Source of the DNA: Bacillota bacterium
Lineage (GTDB): Bacteria; Bacillota; Clostridia; Christensenellales; UMGS416
Direction of reading: 5' to 3'
Length of the DNA stretch: 64,000 nt
Assembly (NCBI GenBank): GCA_023421955.1
Contig: JAEZSE010000012.1
Span: 1 to 64,000 of the forward strand
In this document: one piece after another, positions 51,527 through 61,640 of the stretch
How positions within the stretch are numbered: position 1 is the stretch's first letter
Layout of the letters: every line of letters starts with the position of its first letter
Made by a program: the position numbers and the translations under genes
The notes under the pieces: generated by a model
What the model saw: the letters and a program-made list of their open reading frames with translations, nothing else
Told to the model about the DNA's origin: nothing
Database searches by the model: none

Positions 51527-51820
51527 TCAGGCGATGAACCTCAGGCCCAGCAGGAGCAGCTGGTCCATCGCGTAGATGATCGCGCCGAAAATCACAACAA
51601 ATACCACCACGGCAATGGAATACGAGACAAACTCTTTGCGGGTGGGCCATGTGACTTTCTTCAGTTCAAAGAAGACGTCGCGAAAAAAGTGGCCGATGGA
51701 AATCGCCGTTTTCTTCAGGTCAACTTTTCTTGCCTTCTTGGAAGCGGGCGCTTTCGCCTTATCTTTCTTCTGGACATCCTTTTTTAGCACAGGATGCACG
51801 TCCTTCTTTTCTGTCGCCAT
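51527..51820 (-). CDS. secE: preprotein translocase subunit SecE
   Basis: 97 residues from ATG 51820 (GAGGGATTCAA upstream). The C-terminal ~60 residues have the SecE signature HFFRDVFFELKKVTWPTRKE and one membrane helix (VVVFVVIFGAIIYAMDQLLL). The N-terminal ~35 residues are a lysine-rich extension (KKDVQKKDKAKAPASKKARK), common in Bacillota. It stabilises SecY. Followed by nusG after 56 bp. Confidence 0.93.
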   Translation of the reverse strand: MATEKKDVHPVLKKDVQKKDKAKAPASKKARKVDLKKTAISIGHFFRDVFFELKKVTWPTRKEFVSYSIAVVVFVVIFGAIIYAMDQLLLLGLRFIA

Positions 51821-51855
51821 TTGAATCCCTCGCAACTTCCCCCGGAACCCGGTGG

Positions 51856-52005
51856 TTATCTGGTTTCCCTGTGAGCAGTATGCTTCTTGCAGAAGCGGCA
51901 GTACTTCTTCAGCTCCAGCCTGTCTGGATCGTTTTTCCTGTTTTTCATCGTATCATAATTGCGCTGCTTGCAGTCACCGCAGGCCAGCGTGATCCGCACT
52001 CTCAT
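51856..52005 (-). CDS. rpmG: 50S ribosomal protein L33
   Basis: 49 residues from ATG 52005 (GGGGGTGC upstream). MRVRITLACGDCKQRNYDTM and CRFCKKHTAHRETR give the zinc-binding C+ form: four cysteines (CGDC and CRFC). Starts the rpmG-secE-nusG-rplK-rplA block. Confidence 0.97.
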   Translation of the reverse strand: MRVRITLACGDCKQRNYDTMKNRKNDPDRLELKKYCRFCKKHTAHRETR

Positions 52006-52055
52006 TGATTGCACCCCCTGTCGTGTTGCGCTGCCTAAAAACAGACGCACTGATT

Positions 52056-52084
52056 AATTTACCACGTAAATCCATCGATGTCAA
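52056..52084 (-). promoter_or_regulatory. promoter of the rpmG-secE-nusG block
   Basis: Perfect -35 TTGACA (52079-52084) and -10 TAAATT (52056-52061) on the minus strand, 17 bp apart, about 50 bp before rpmG and after the tuf terminator. Confidence 0.8.
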
Positions 52085-52104
52085 TAGAATATTGACCATA
52101 TGCA

Positions 52105-52140
52105 AACAAAGAAAGCGGGAGCATTACACTCCTGCTTTCT
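52105..52140 (-). terminator. tuf terminator
   Basis: On the minus strand AGAAAGCAGGAG and CTCCCGCTTTCT form a 12-bp stem with one mismatch, followed by TTGTTTGC. It separates tuf from rpmG. Confidence 0.85.
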
Positions 52141-52164
52141 ATGTTTGCGATTTTCAGACTCGGA

Positions 52165-53379
52165 TTAGCCTTCGATCTTGGTGACGACACCAGAACCCAC
52201 GGTGCGGCCGCCTTCGCGGATAGCGAAACGGAGGCCTTCGTCCATGGCGATGGGGGTGATCAGCTTGATCTCCATCTCGATGTTGTCACCGGGCATCACC
52301 ATCTCCACCTTGTCAGGCAGATTCAGGGAGCCGGTCACGTCGGTGGTGCGGAAGTAGAACTGCGGGCGATAGCCATTGAAGAACGGAGTATGACGGCCGC
52401 CCTCTTCCTGCTTCAGCACGTACACCTGGCCCTTGAAATGGGTGTGGGGAGTGATGGAGCCGGGCTTGGCCAGCACCTGGCCGCGCTCAATGTCATCACG
52501 CTGCACACCGCGAAGCAGCACGCCGATGTTGTCGCCGGCGAGGGCTTCGTCCAGCAGCTTGCGGAACATTTCGACGCCGGTCACGACGACGGCGCGGGGC
52601 TTTTCCATCATGCCGACGATTTCAACAGTGTCCTGCACCTTGACCTTACCGCGCTCAACCCTGCCCGTGGCGACTGTGCCGCGGCCGGTGATGGAGAAAA
52701 CATCTTCAACAGGCATCAGGAAGGGCTTGTCCACATCGCGCTCAGGCGTGGGAATGTAGCTGTCAACCGCTGCCATCAGATCGAAGATGCACTTGCAGTC
52801 GGGGTGAGTGGACACGTCAGTGGCGGTATCCATCGCGGCGTTCATCGCCTTCAAAGCGGAACCCTTTACGATCGGAATCTCGTCGCCGGGGAACTTGTAG
52901 TGGCTCAGCAGGTCGCGGACTTCCATCTCAACCAGTTCGAGCAGCTCTTCGTCATCCACCATATCGACCTTGTTCATGAACACGACGATGTAGCGAACGC
53001 CGACGCGGTCAGCCAGCAGGATGTGCTCACGGGTCTGGGGCATCGGGCCGTCAGCGGCGGACACAACCAGGATCGCACCGTCCATCTGCGCGGCGCCGGT
53101 GATCATGTTCTTGACATAGTCGGCGTGTCCGGGGCAGTCCACGTGGGCATAGTGACGGTTTTCGGTCTGATACTCAACGTGGGCGGTGTTTATCGTGATG
53201 CCGCGGGCCTTCTCTTCGGGCGCCTTATCAATCTGGTCATAGCGCATAACTTCAGCGCGGCCGAACTTGGCCAGAACCATCGTGATGGCAGCCGTCAATG
53301 TGGTCTTGCCATGGTCAACGTGACCAATGGTGCCGATGTTAACGTGGGGCTTGTTGCGGTCAAATTTCGCCTTTGCCAT
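52165..53379 (-). CDS. tuf: translation elongation factor Tu
   Basis: 404 residues from ATG 53379 (AGGAGGAAATTTCCAA upstream); the frame is open further up but runs into a tRNA gene. G1 GHVDHGKTTL (~18-27), G3 DCPGHADYVKN (~81-91), G4 NKVDMVDD (~136-143) and the C-terminal domains are complete. It delivers aminoacyl-tRNA to the ribosome. A tRNA-Gly gene lies 56 bp upstream on the same strand and a terminator follows. Confidence 0.98.
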   Translation of the reverse strand: MAKAKFDRNKPHVNIGTIGHVDHGKTTLTAAITMVLAKFGRAEVMRYDQIDKAPEEKARGITINTAHVEYQTENRHYAHVDCPGHADYVKNMITGAAQMDGAILVVSAADGPMPQTREHILLADRVGVRYIVVFMNKVDMVDDEELLELVEMEVRDLLSHYKFPGDEIPIVKGSALKAMNAAMDTATDVSTHPDCKCIFDLMAAVDSYIPTPERDVDKPFLMPVEDVFSITGRGTVATGRVERGKVKVQDTVEIVGMMEKPRAVVVTGVEMFRKLLDEALAGDNIGVLLRGVQRDDIERGQVLAKPGSITPHTHFKGQVYVLKQEEGGRHTPFFNGYRPQFYFRTTDVTGSLNLPDKVEMVMPGDNIEMEIKLITPIAMDEGLRFAIREGGRTVGSGVVTKIEG

Positions 53380-53435
53380 TTGGAAATTTCCTCCTTTTGC
53401 TACTCCGGAACTTCGCCGAGTGCTAAAATAGTGTT

Positions 53436-53509
53436 TGGAGCGGGTGATGGGAATCGAACCCACGTAGCTAGCTTGGGAAGCTAGAACTCTACCATTGAGT
53501 TACACCCGC
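53436..53509 (-). tRNA. tRNA-Gly (anticodon CCC)
   Basis: Minus-strand cloverleaf of 74 nt: acceptor GCGGGTG / CACCCGC, D-stem ACTC/GAGT, anticodon stem CTAGC/GCTAG around TTCCCAA (anticodon CCC), T-arm GTGGG-TTCGATT-CCCAT, discriminator T and encoded CCA (53436-53438). It precedes tuf and probably shares its transcript. Confidence 0.94.
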
Positions 53510-53568
53510 AAATACCCGCATGGCAACTCCAAAGCGCCGCAGTTCCGGCAGCGGAGAAGCCGGATATC

Positions 53569-53598
53569 ATTTTACAATCAATGTAAAGCTGTTGTCAA
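53569..53598 (-). promoter_or_regulatory. promoter of tRNA-Gly/tuf
   Basis: Minus strand: perfect -35 TTGACA (53593-53598), -10 TAAAAT (53569-53574), 18-bp spacer, about 60 bp before the tRNA. The rest of the gap up to 53707 shows nothing further. Confidence 0.75.
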
Positions 53599-53707
53599 CA
53601 AAATTTTGTCAGGAGAAAGGAAATTTTCAATTCCCCGGAAATCGCATAGAACCATGATCCCACAGGTCTTCCGAACACTGTTTTACAGCTTGCCTGCGGT
53701 GTAATCA

Positions 53708-54049
53708 TCAGCCCGGAGGCCAGGCAAGCGCCCTGCCCCCAAGGATGTGCAAGTGCAGGTGGTGCACCGACTGACCTCCGTCATCGCCGGTGTTGATGAC
53801 CAGGCGGAAGCCGCCCTCCTCCAAACCCTCCTGACGGGCAATGCTGGCGGCCACAGCCATCAGGCCATCCATCAAGCCAGGCACAGCGGCGCCCTCCAGC
53901 ACATTTGCTGTATGCTGCTTGGGAATCACCAGCACATGCACCGGCGCGGCGGGGCTGATGTCGCGAAACGCGTAATACCGGTCATCCTCATAAACCTTTG
54001 AGGACGGAATTAAGCCGTTAGCAATTTTACAGAAGACACAATCAGGCAT
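53708..54049 (-). CDS. HIT family nucleotide hydrolase (HinT-like)
   Basis: 113 residues from ATG 54049 (AGGAGGAGTTCACCA upstream; the frame is open further but not translated with a site). CVFCKIANGLIPSSKVYEDD at the N-terminus and the catalytic HHLHLHILGG at the C-terminus identify a HIT hydrolase that splits nucleotide phosphoramidates. Its start overlaps the mtaB stop by 8 bp. Last gene of the dnaJ-prmA-mtaB set. Confidence 0.95.
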   Translation of the reverse strand: MPDCVFCKIANGLIPSSKVYEDDRYYAFRDISPAAPVHVLVIPKQHTANVLEGAAVPGLMDGLMAVAASIARQEGLEEGGFRLVINTGDDGGQSVHHLHLHILGGRALAWPPG

Positions 54050-55373
54050 TGGTGAACTCCTCCTTAGCTGCTGGTTGGCTGATGATCCCAATGATAGCCT
54101 CTCCCTCAGCCTCTTGCAAGCGCACAGGCGCGATCTCTCCGGCTTTGATTCCGCCGGCGGGAGCAATCACATCCACATAATTAGCTGCATAGCCCCGGAG
54201 CCAGCCGGGCCTGCCCGCAGCCGGTTCCTCAAAGAGCACGGGCACGGTCTTGCCAATCATCCGGTTTAGGGAAACCTGCGCGCCCGGCGCGGCAGCTGCC
54301 TGCATTGCCGCAGCGCGGGCTTCCTTCACGGCTTTGGGCAGCTGGCCTGCCATCTCTGCAGCTCTGGTGCCCTCCCGGCGGGAATAGGGAAATACATGCA
54401 CCTTCAGAAACCCAGCGGCAGCTACAAACGCGCAGGACTCGGCGAACTCCTGATCCGTTTCGCCGGGGAAGCCCACGATCACGTCGGTGGTGATACCTGC
54501 GTCGGGCCAACGGTCACGGATCAACCGGAGCTTTTCCATGAACTGCGTTGGATTATAGCGGCGGCCCATCCGCCTGAGGGTTTCCGCACAACCGCTTTGC
54601 AACGACAGATGGAAATGAGGGCAGAACTGCGGCACCGAAGACAGGTGGTCCAGCAGCGTGGCATTCACAGCATCGGGCTCCAGCGAGCCCAGACGGATGC
54701 GGGCAATGCCTGGCAAAGTGGCAGCCTCCACGGCACCGGCCAATGCGGAAGGCTCCGAAAGGCCAACGCCATAACGGCCCAGGTTGATGCCTACGAGCAC
54801 AATCTCCTGAAAGCCTCTCGCAGCAAGTACCTCCGCTTCCCTGCGAATGGACGAAAGCGAGCGGCTTCTGGGTTCACCCCTCAAATCCGGGATGACACAA
54901 TAAGCGCAATGCGCATCGCAGCCGTCCTCGATCTTCAGCACTGCCCTCGTATGGCCCTGCTGGGTGTCGGCCGGCAGCTCTTCAAAGAAAAAGGCGGGGG
55001 CAGCCTGCTCCATCATGCCCCGCTCCCCTTCGGCTGCCCGCTCTGCAAGACTCGCCACTACGCCGCGCTCCATGCCGCTCACAGCAGCCAGGCCATCCAT
55101 GGCGGCATACGCCTGAGGATCCTTTTGTGTGGAACAGCCCACGGCAATCACAGCGGCACTGGGATGCAGCCGAAGCATCTTGCGCACCGTCTGGCGTGAT
55201 TTGCGCTCCGCCTCTGCGGTGACGGCACAGGTGTTCACGATGTAGACATCGGCTGGCTCACCCTCGACAACCAAAATAAAACCTGCAGCCTTCAGGCTTT
55301 CAGCCATGGCCTGGGAGTCATACCAGTTCACCTTGCAGCCAAGTGTGACAAGGGCGGCGCGCTTTTGATTCAT
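54042..55373 (-). CDS. mtaB: tRNA methylthiotransferase MtaB
   Basis: 443 residues from ATG 55373, which overlaps the prmA stop (ATGA). The N-terminal UPF0004 domain has three cysteines (LVTLGCKVNWYDSQAM, NTCAVTAEAERKSRQ, VIAVGCSTQ), and the radical SAM motif is CDAHCAYC (CxxxCxxC). The C-terminal TRAM part includes KTVPVLFEEPA. It methylthiolates t6A37 of ANN-decoding tRNA. In many Bacillota it follows prmA and rsmE; here rsmE is absent. Confidence 0.93.
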   Translation of the reverse strand: MNQKRAALVTLGCKVNWYDSQAMAESLKAAGFILVVEGEPADVYIVNTCAVTAEAERKSRQTVRKMLRLHPSAAVIAVGCSTQKDPQAYAAMDGLAAVSGMERGVVASLAERAAEGERGMMEQAAPAFFFEELPADTQQGHTRAVLKIEDGCDAHCAYCVIPDLRGEPRSRSLSSIRREAEVLAARGFQEIVLVGINLGRYGVGLSEPSALAGAVEAATLPGIARIRLGSLEPDAVNATLLDHLSSVPQFCPHFHLSLQSGCAETLRRMGRRYNPTQFMEKLRLIRDRWPDAGITTDVIVGFPGETDQEFAESCAFVAAAGFLKVHVFPYSRREGTRAAEMAGQLPKAVKEARAAAMQAAAAPGAQVSLNRMIGKTVPVLFEEPAAGRPGWLRGYAANYVDVIAPAGGIKAGEIAPVRLQEAEGEAIIGIISQPAAKEEFTNA

Positions 55374-56311
55374 TGCTTTTTTGCTAACACAGCGACCCAT
55401 TCGCCCATGTGCTTGACATCAAGGATCATGAAACCGGCAGCAAGGAGTGCCTGCTTCACTACTTCTTCACGGGCCAGGATGATGCCGGAGCAGAGGAACA
55501 ACCCGCCGGGCTTGACCGAGGCGAAGGCATCGGCAGCCATCGCAATGATGACCTCAGCGATGATGTTGGCGACAATGAGATCGGGCTGGCCGGCCAGGCC
55601 CTTCATCAGGTCACCCAGCCGCGCATCCACTAAGCCTTCCACATGGTTGAGCTCGCAGTTGATCTTCGCGGCAGACACAGCCACCGGGTCGCGGTCCACC
55701 GCCACTGCTCCTTTTGCGCCAAGAAGCACCGCAGCCACGGAAAGGATGCCGGTGCCGCAGCCGATGTCCCACACATCCATGCCCGGTTGCACAACCTCAT
55801 CGAGCAGTTCGAGGCACATAAAGGTGGTTTCATGGGTGCCGGTGCCGAAAGCCATGCCTGGCTCCATCTCAATGACGGTGCGGCCTGAGCTGTCCGCCTG
55901 CTCCCAAATGGGTTTCACGAGAAGACGCTTGCCCACTTCAAAGGGCTTGTAATACTGCTTCCAGTTGTTTTCCCAGTCTTCATCCTTCACGTCACCGGCG
56001 GTGAGCACAAGAGTGCCGGCGTCAAAGCCCAGATCCATCGCCAGCACATCGCTCAACCGCTGGCGGATGTAAACCAAAGTGTCAGCAAGCCTGCTGTCCA
56101 CCGGATACCAGGCCATCACCTGCACTTCCAGTGCCATGTTCTTCAGGATGTTTTCATCAATATAGTCCCAGTCGCCAGGCAGGCGCTGCTGGGCTTCCAC
56201 CTCTGCCCTATCCTCAATGGCGGTGCCTGCGGCGCCGGCCTCAATGAGGATTTCCGAGACCATGTCAGCCCCGGCGGTGGTGGTGGCGACGGTGATTTGC
56301 TTCCAGTCCAA
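55370..56311 (-). CDS. prmA: ribosomal protein L11 methyltransferase
   Basis: 313 residues. Start is TTG 56311 with AAGGAGCACACC upstream. The SAM motif is DIGCGTGILSVAAVLLGA (~183-200), after MAFGTGTHETTFMCLELLDE, and the target loop is DLIVANIIAEVI (~245-256). It methylates L11 lysines. Its gene sits between dnaJ and mtaB, and L11 itself is encoded at 50395 in the same window. Confidence 0.95.
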   Translation of the reverse strand: MDWKQITVATTTAGADMVSEILIEAGAAGTAIEDRAEVEAQQRLPGDWDYIDENILKNMALEVQVMAWYPVDSRLADTLVYIRQRLSDVLAMDLGFDAGTLVLTAGDVKDEDWENNWKQYYKPFEVGKRLLVKPIWEQADSSGRTVIEMEPGMAFGTGTHETTFMCLELLDEVVQPGMDVWDIGCGTGILSVAAVLLGAKGAVAVDRDPVAVSAAKINCELNHVEGLVDARLGDLMKGLAGQPDLIVANIIAEVIIAMAADAFASVKPGGLFLCSGIILAREEVVKQALLAAGFMILDVKHMGEWVAVLAKKQ

Positions 56312-56380
56312 GGTGTGCTCCTTTGATCAATACGGTAATGTCATTTATCTATAGATACATTCTTCTCTTGGCTATTGCGC

Positions 56381-56484
56381 GGGCTGGTACAGAGCCCGGC
56401 CCGCACATTCACATCATGAACAGGGCAAATCCTTACCCTCCCTTGATAAGGGGGGTGTCGCCATCAGGCGACGGGGGGATTTCC
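56381..56484. repeat. dispersed repeats before dnaJ's 3' end
   Basis: A degenerate GGGCTGG/CCCGGCCC hairpin (56381-56404) is followed by a double-hairpin repeat (56436-56484): CCCTCCC/GGGGGG, then GTCGCC/GGCGAC arms and GGGGGGATTT. A GCAGGGCGAAGCCCTG motif (about 56490-56505) matches the one at 1455. Together they occupy the gap 56312-56582. Confidence 0.65.
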
Positions 56485-56582
56485 CAGATGCAGGGCGAAG
56501 CCCTGCAAACACTTGCCCCCTCCCCACCGATAGCCCAACAGGAATGCAGATGATGCCGGGGAGGGGGTTGGGGGTGGGAAGA

Positions 56583-57710
56583 TCAAAACATCTCCTTCAG
56601 CCTGTCCATGAACCCCTTTTTCTCCTTGTATTGTTTGCCGGCCAGGCTGGCCTCAAACTCGCGGAGCAGGTCCTTCTGCTTGTTGTCCAGCTTCTGCGGC
56701 ACCTCAAGCTTCACCTTGATGAAGAGGTCGCCCTTGCCGCGGGCACCTTGCAGCCGCGTAATGCCCTTGCCCTCCAGGCGGAAGGTGGTGCCCGGCTGGG
56801 TGCCCTCGGGGATGGTGAAGGATGTGGGCCCTTCCAGGGAGGGCACGTCGATCTTATCGCCCAGCGCAGCCTGCGAAAAGGTGATCGGCAGCTCATAGGA
56901 AATGTCATAACCATCGCGCTGAAAAAGCTTGTGAGGCCGCACGGCAATGTGCACATATAGGTCGCCGCTAGGGCCGCCCTTGATGCCCGGCTCGCCCTCG
57001 CCGCGCACGGCGATGCGCTGTCCATTGTCTATGCCAGCGGGGATTTTTACACTCAAGGTGCGGCGCTTCCGCACATGGCCCCGGCCGGAGCACTCCGGAC
57101 AGGGGCTTTCCACCTTGGTGCCCTCGCCGCCGCAATCGGTGCAGGGGCGGCTTGTGCTCATCATACCAAGAGGCGTGCGGATGGAGCTGGACACCTGGCC
57201 CCGGCCATGGCAGGTGGGGCAGGTCTTGCGGCTGGTGCCGGCCTTGGCGCCGGTGCCTCCGCAGGCCGTGCAGTTGTCCTCCCGAGTGAAGGTGATTTCC
57301 TTTTCCACACCGAAAGCCGCTTCCTCAAAACTGATTGTGAGGTCATAGCGCAGGTGGTTGCCCTGCTGGGGGCCCTTCGGCCTGCTGCGCCCGCCTCCGC
57401 CAAAAATCCCGCCGGTGAACATATCAAAGATATCGCCAATGTCGCCAAAATCGCCGCTGAAGCCACCGCCACCAAAGCCCGGCTGATCGGCCGCATGGCC
57501 GAACTGGTCATAGCGGGCACGCTTGTCCGGGTCTGACAGCACCTCATAGGCCTCGTTCACTTCCTTGAACTTGGCCTCGGCGGTCTTGTCGCCATCGTTC
57601 ATGTCAGGGTGGTACTGCTTGGCCAGCTTGCGGAACGACCGCTTGATGTCGTCGATGCTGGCGTCGCGGCCCACGCCCAATACTTCATAATAATCGCGTT
57701 TCTCTGCCAT
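56583..57710 (-). CDS. dnaJ: chaperone protein DnaJ
   Basis: 375 residues from ATG 57710. J-domain with HPD (QYHPDMNDGD), Gly/Phe-rich linker, then a zinc domain with all four CxxCxGxG units (CTACGGTG, CPTCHGRG, CTDCGGEG, CPECSGRG), and the substrate-binding C-terminal part. It stimulates DnaK. The usual first Met (MAEKRDYYEVLGV) is used, although AGAGGAT is 12 nt upstream; a TTG at 57722 is the alternative. It is followed by prmA after repeats and preceded by a palindrome. Confidence 0.96.
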   Translation of the reverse strand: MAEKRDYYEVLGVGRDASIDDIKRSFRKLAKQYHPDMNDGDKTAEAKFKEVNEAYEVLSDPDKRARYDQFGHAADQPGFGGGGFSGDFGDIGDIFDMFTGGIFGGGGRSRPKGPQQGNHLRYDLTISFEEAAFGVEKEITFTREDNCTACGGTGAKAGTSRKTCPTCHGRGQVSSSIRTPLGMMSTSRPCTDCGGEGTKVESPCPECSGRGHVRKRRTLSVKIPAGIDNGQRIAVRGEGEPGIKGGPSGDLYVHIAVRPHKLFQRDGYDISYELPITFSQAALGDKIDVPSLEGPTSFTIPEGTQPGTTFRLEGKGITRLQGARGKGDLFIKVKLEVPQKLDNKQKDLLREFEASLAGKQYKEKKGFMDRLKEMF

Positions 57711-57740
57711 GAATTGATTCAATCCTCTTCCCGGGAATGT

Positions 57741-57770
57741 TTATTATATACAATACCATGGTATTTTACA
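57741..57770 (-). promoter_or_regulatory. putative dnaJ promoter with palindromic operator
   Basis: On the minus strand TATAAT (57743-57748) has a TGTAAA hexamer 16 bp upstream; the spacer contains the perfect 14-bp palindrome AATACCATGGTATT (57752-57765). The -10 ends about 33 bp before the dnaJ ATG. It is not a CIRCE element and no matching site is seen at hrcA. Confidence 0.5.
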
Positions 57771-57847
57771 GGAAAAAGCCCCCTGGATCAAACGTTGTTT
57801 CCGCTTGACAGAGGCATTCCTGATATTTCCATTGCTATATATGATGA

Positions 57848-58885
57848 TTATGACTTAACCGCCACCACAAAATCTCGCTTGATGCCTTGGTCCACCCGGT
57901 GGGGGCAGCCGCCAAAAGGCGCATCCCGCAGCACCTGGAACCCATGGCGTTCGAGTGTTTCTTCCACGGCGGTGCGTTTAAGCGTGTGCTCATTGAATGA
58001 CAGCGCCGCGCTGCCGCCGGGCTTCAGCGCCAGGCACCAGCCAGGTAGGCATTGGTCCAGCAGCTTGGCCAGGTCCTCACGGCCTGCCCCGGCGCCCTTG
58101 CCCTCATGCTGCACGTTGTAGGGCAGGTCGCACACCAGCATGTCGTGGCTGGCACGCTTGAAAAAGAGCCCTGTGTGCTTGCTGTCGCCATGCACCAGCC
58201 GCAGCGTGCGAACGTTTCCGGCATCGAAATCGGCCTTGTTGTTGGCCATCGTAAGCAAAAACACATCGCCCAGTTTACGGCCCTTTTTGTCCGGCACAGT
58301 CTCGGAGGAAGCCTTGTGCTTGTAACGGCCCATCTCCAGGAATTTCACAAGATAAGACTGTGCTTCCTGCCAGTATGACCGGGTGATTTCCACGCCGGAT
58401 ACATCCATGCCATCAACAAGCGTCTCAAATAGCGTGGTGCCTTTACCGCACATTGGGTCGAGCAGGCGCGGCACACCTTCATTGCCTGTCCGACAGGCAG
58501 AAGTCGCAAGGTTGATCATCATGCGTGTAAAGCGCTCATTGGTCTTGCCGGCATATTTGAGCATGCTGCCCAGATGGTCGGGGAAATAGCGGCTGTCCGG
58601 CAGTTCCACCGGCAGCAACGCTTTCCGGCCCGCAAGCTCCGCCACCTCAAACAGCCCATAGAAAAAGGACAGCCGCCGCAGGAGCGCGCCATCTGCCTCC
58701 GAAAGGGGCCCAGCCGCACGAAACAAAACGACTGGCACGCCGCCAATGGCACTGTATTCTGTTTCTTCCGCCGGCCGGCTCAAAAGCCGCGACATCGCGG
58801 CAAACTCCGCAAGGCAAAGCTGCCTTGCGGCCTCTGCGTCGGCCTTTCCGAAGCCGGACTGAATCAGGAGGGCGTAGTGGGTCAT
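57848..58885 (-). CDS. TRM11/RlmL-type SAM methyltransferase
   Basis: 345 residues from ATG 58885 (AAGGACAACACCC upstream). The SAM site is RLLDPMCGKGTTLFETLVDG (~157-176), and the catalytic motif is DLPYNVQHEGKG (~257-268), an NPPY variant. An N-terminal part (~1-120) could be a nucleic-acid binding region. It resembles TRM11-family enzymes that methylate tRNA or rRNA guanosine N2. It sits between dnaK and dnaJ, which are adjacent in most Bacillota. Confidence 0.82.
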   Translation of the reverse strand: MTHYALLIQSGFGKADAEAARQLCLAEFAAMSRLLSRPAEETEYSAIGGVPVVLFRAAGPLSEADGALLRRLSFFYGLFEVAELAGRKALLPVELPDSRYFPDHLGSMLKYAGKTNERFTRMMINLATSACRTGNEGVPRLLDPMCGKGTTLFETLVDGMDVSGVEITRSYWQEAQSYLVKFLEMGRYKHKASSETVPDKKGRKLGDVFLLTMANNKADFDAGNVRTLRLVHGDSKHTGLFFKRASHDMLVCDLPYNVQHEGKGAGAGREDLAKLLDQCLPGWCLALKPGGSAALSFNEHTLKRTAVEETLERHGFQVLRDAPFGGCPHRVDQGIKRDFVVAVKS

Positions 58886-58911
58886 GGGTGTTGTCCTTAC
58901 AGAGTTTATGC

Positions 58912-59125
58912 GGGCCGGGACGGAGCCCGGCCCGTACATCGATATCATGGACAAGCTACCTCCCTACCCCCTTCATAGAGGGGGGATGTCACCCACAGGT
59001 GACAGGGGGGAGTTCTCGGGCCGGGACGGAGCCCAGCCCCTACTGGGAAGCTGGGGCGTAGCCCCCATATCAAACCTTACCCCCTCCCCCAATCCCATGG
59101 GGGAGGGGGCAGGGGGTGAGGGTTT
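58912..59125. repeat. array of dispersed repeats between dnaK and the methyltransferase
   Basis: Three or four repeat copies fill the gap: GGGCCGGG / ACGGAG / CCCGGCCC and GTAC (58912-58937), a double-hairpin repeat (58967-59015) with CCCCCTTC/GAGGGGGG and GTCACC/GGTGAC arms, a second GGGCCGGG / CCCAGCCC-type copy (59018-59043), and a GGGGGAGGGGG hairpin (about 59085-59118). No gene lies here. Confidence 0.75.
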
Positions 59126-59147
59126 CAGAGATTGAGAGTGAGGGATA

Positions 59148-60992
<1,845 letters not shown>

Positions 60993-61073
60993 TTCTATGT
61001 ACCTCCTGGCTTATTGCCTGTTCTTTCTATTCTTTATTCAAAATCCAGCCCGGTTTGGGTTGGAGTTTGTTTC

Positions 61074-61640
61074 CTATTCAGAAACCTTCACCATGCAGTG
61101 GCGCAGCACACGCCCCTTATGCGTGTAGCCCTTTTGCAGCACGCCTACCACCTGGCCGCTTGCGCAGCCCTCCACGGCCTCCTGCATCACGGCGTTGTGC
61201 ACGTTGGGGTCGAAAGCGCAATCCTGCGCCGGGATCTCCTCCACGCCGGCGGCAGTGAGGATGCCGGTCAGCTGCTTGACGACCAGCAATACACCTTCTT
61301 TCAGAGCGCCTTCCTCGCCCTGCGCGGATGCTGCCCGCTCCAGGTTATCGAGCACCGGCAGGAACTTCAACAGCGTGTCGCGCACACCGTCGTTATAAGC
61401 GTCTTCCCGGGCGTTCTGATTGCGGCGGCGGTAGTTGTCAAAGTCCGCCTGCACACGCTGGGCCAGGTTCAGGAATTCGTCCCGTTCCTTTGCCGCCTTT
61501 TCGCTCTCCTCGGTCAGGCGCTTCATTTCCTGGGCGATCTGGTCTTCCTCGGCGCAGGCCGCGCATTCGTTGGCAGCATCCTGCGCCGCTTCGTTGGCTT
61601 TCACCGTTTCCTCTTCCGGGGCGGTTCTTTTTCGGTTCAT
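61074..61640 (-). CDS. grpE: nucleotide exchange factor GrpE
   Basis: 188 residues from ATG 61640, overlapping the hrcA stop (ATGA); GGAAGGGAAACAGCA lies upstream. A long coiled coil (~40-80, EEDQIAQEMKRLTEESEKAA) is followed by RVQADFDNYRRRNQ and the beta-wing ending HCMVKVSE. It releases ADP from DnaK. The N-terminus has an unusual CAAC stretch (~30). dnaK starts 81 bp downstream with no terminator. Confidence 0.95.
   Translation of the reverse strand: MNRKRTAPEEETVKANEAAQDAANECAACAEEDQIAQEMKRLTEESEKAAKERDEFLNLAQRVQADFDNYRRRNQNAREDAYNDGVRDTLLKFLPVLDNLERAASAQGEEGALKEGVLLVVKQLTGILTAAGVEEIPAQDCAFDPNVHNAVMQEAVEGCASGQVVGVLQKGYTHKGRVLRHCMVKVSE

Noticed and set aside
52141..53484. 447-codon open frame antisense to tuf
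   Set aside because: Conserved tuf codon usage creates it; the translation has no recognised domain and it runs through the tRNA gene.
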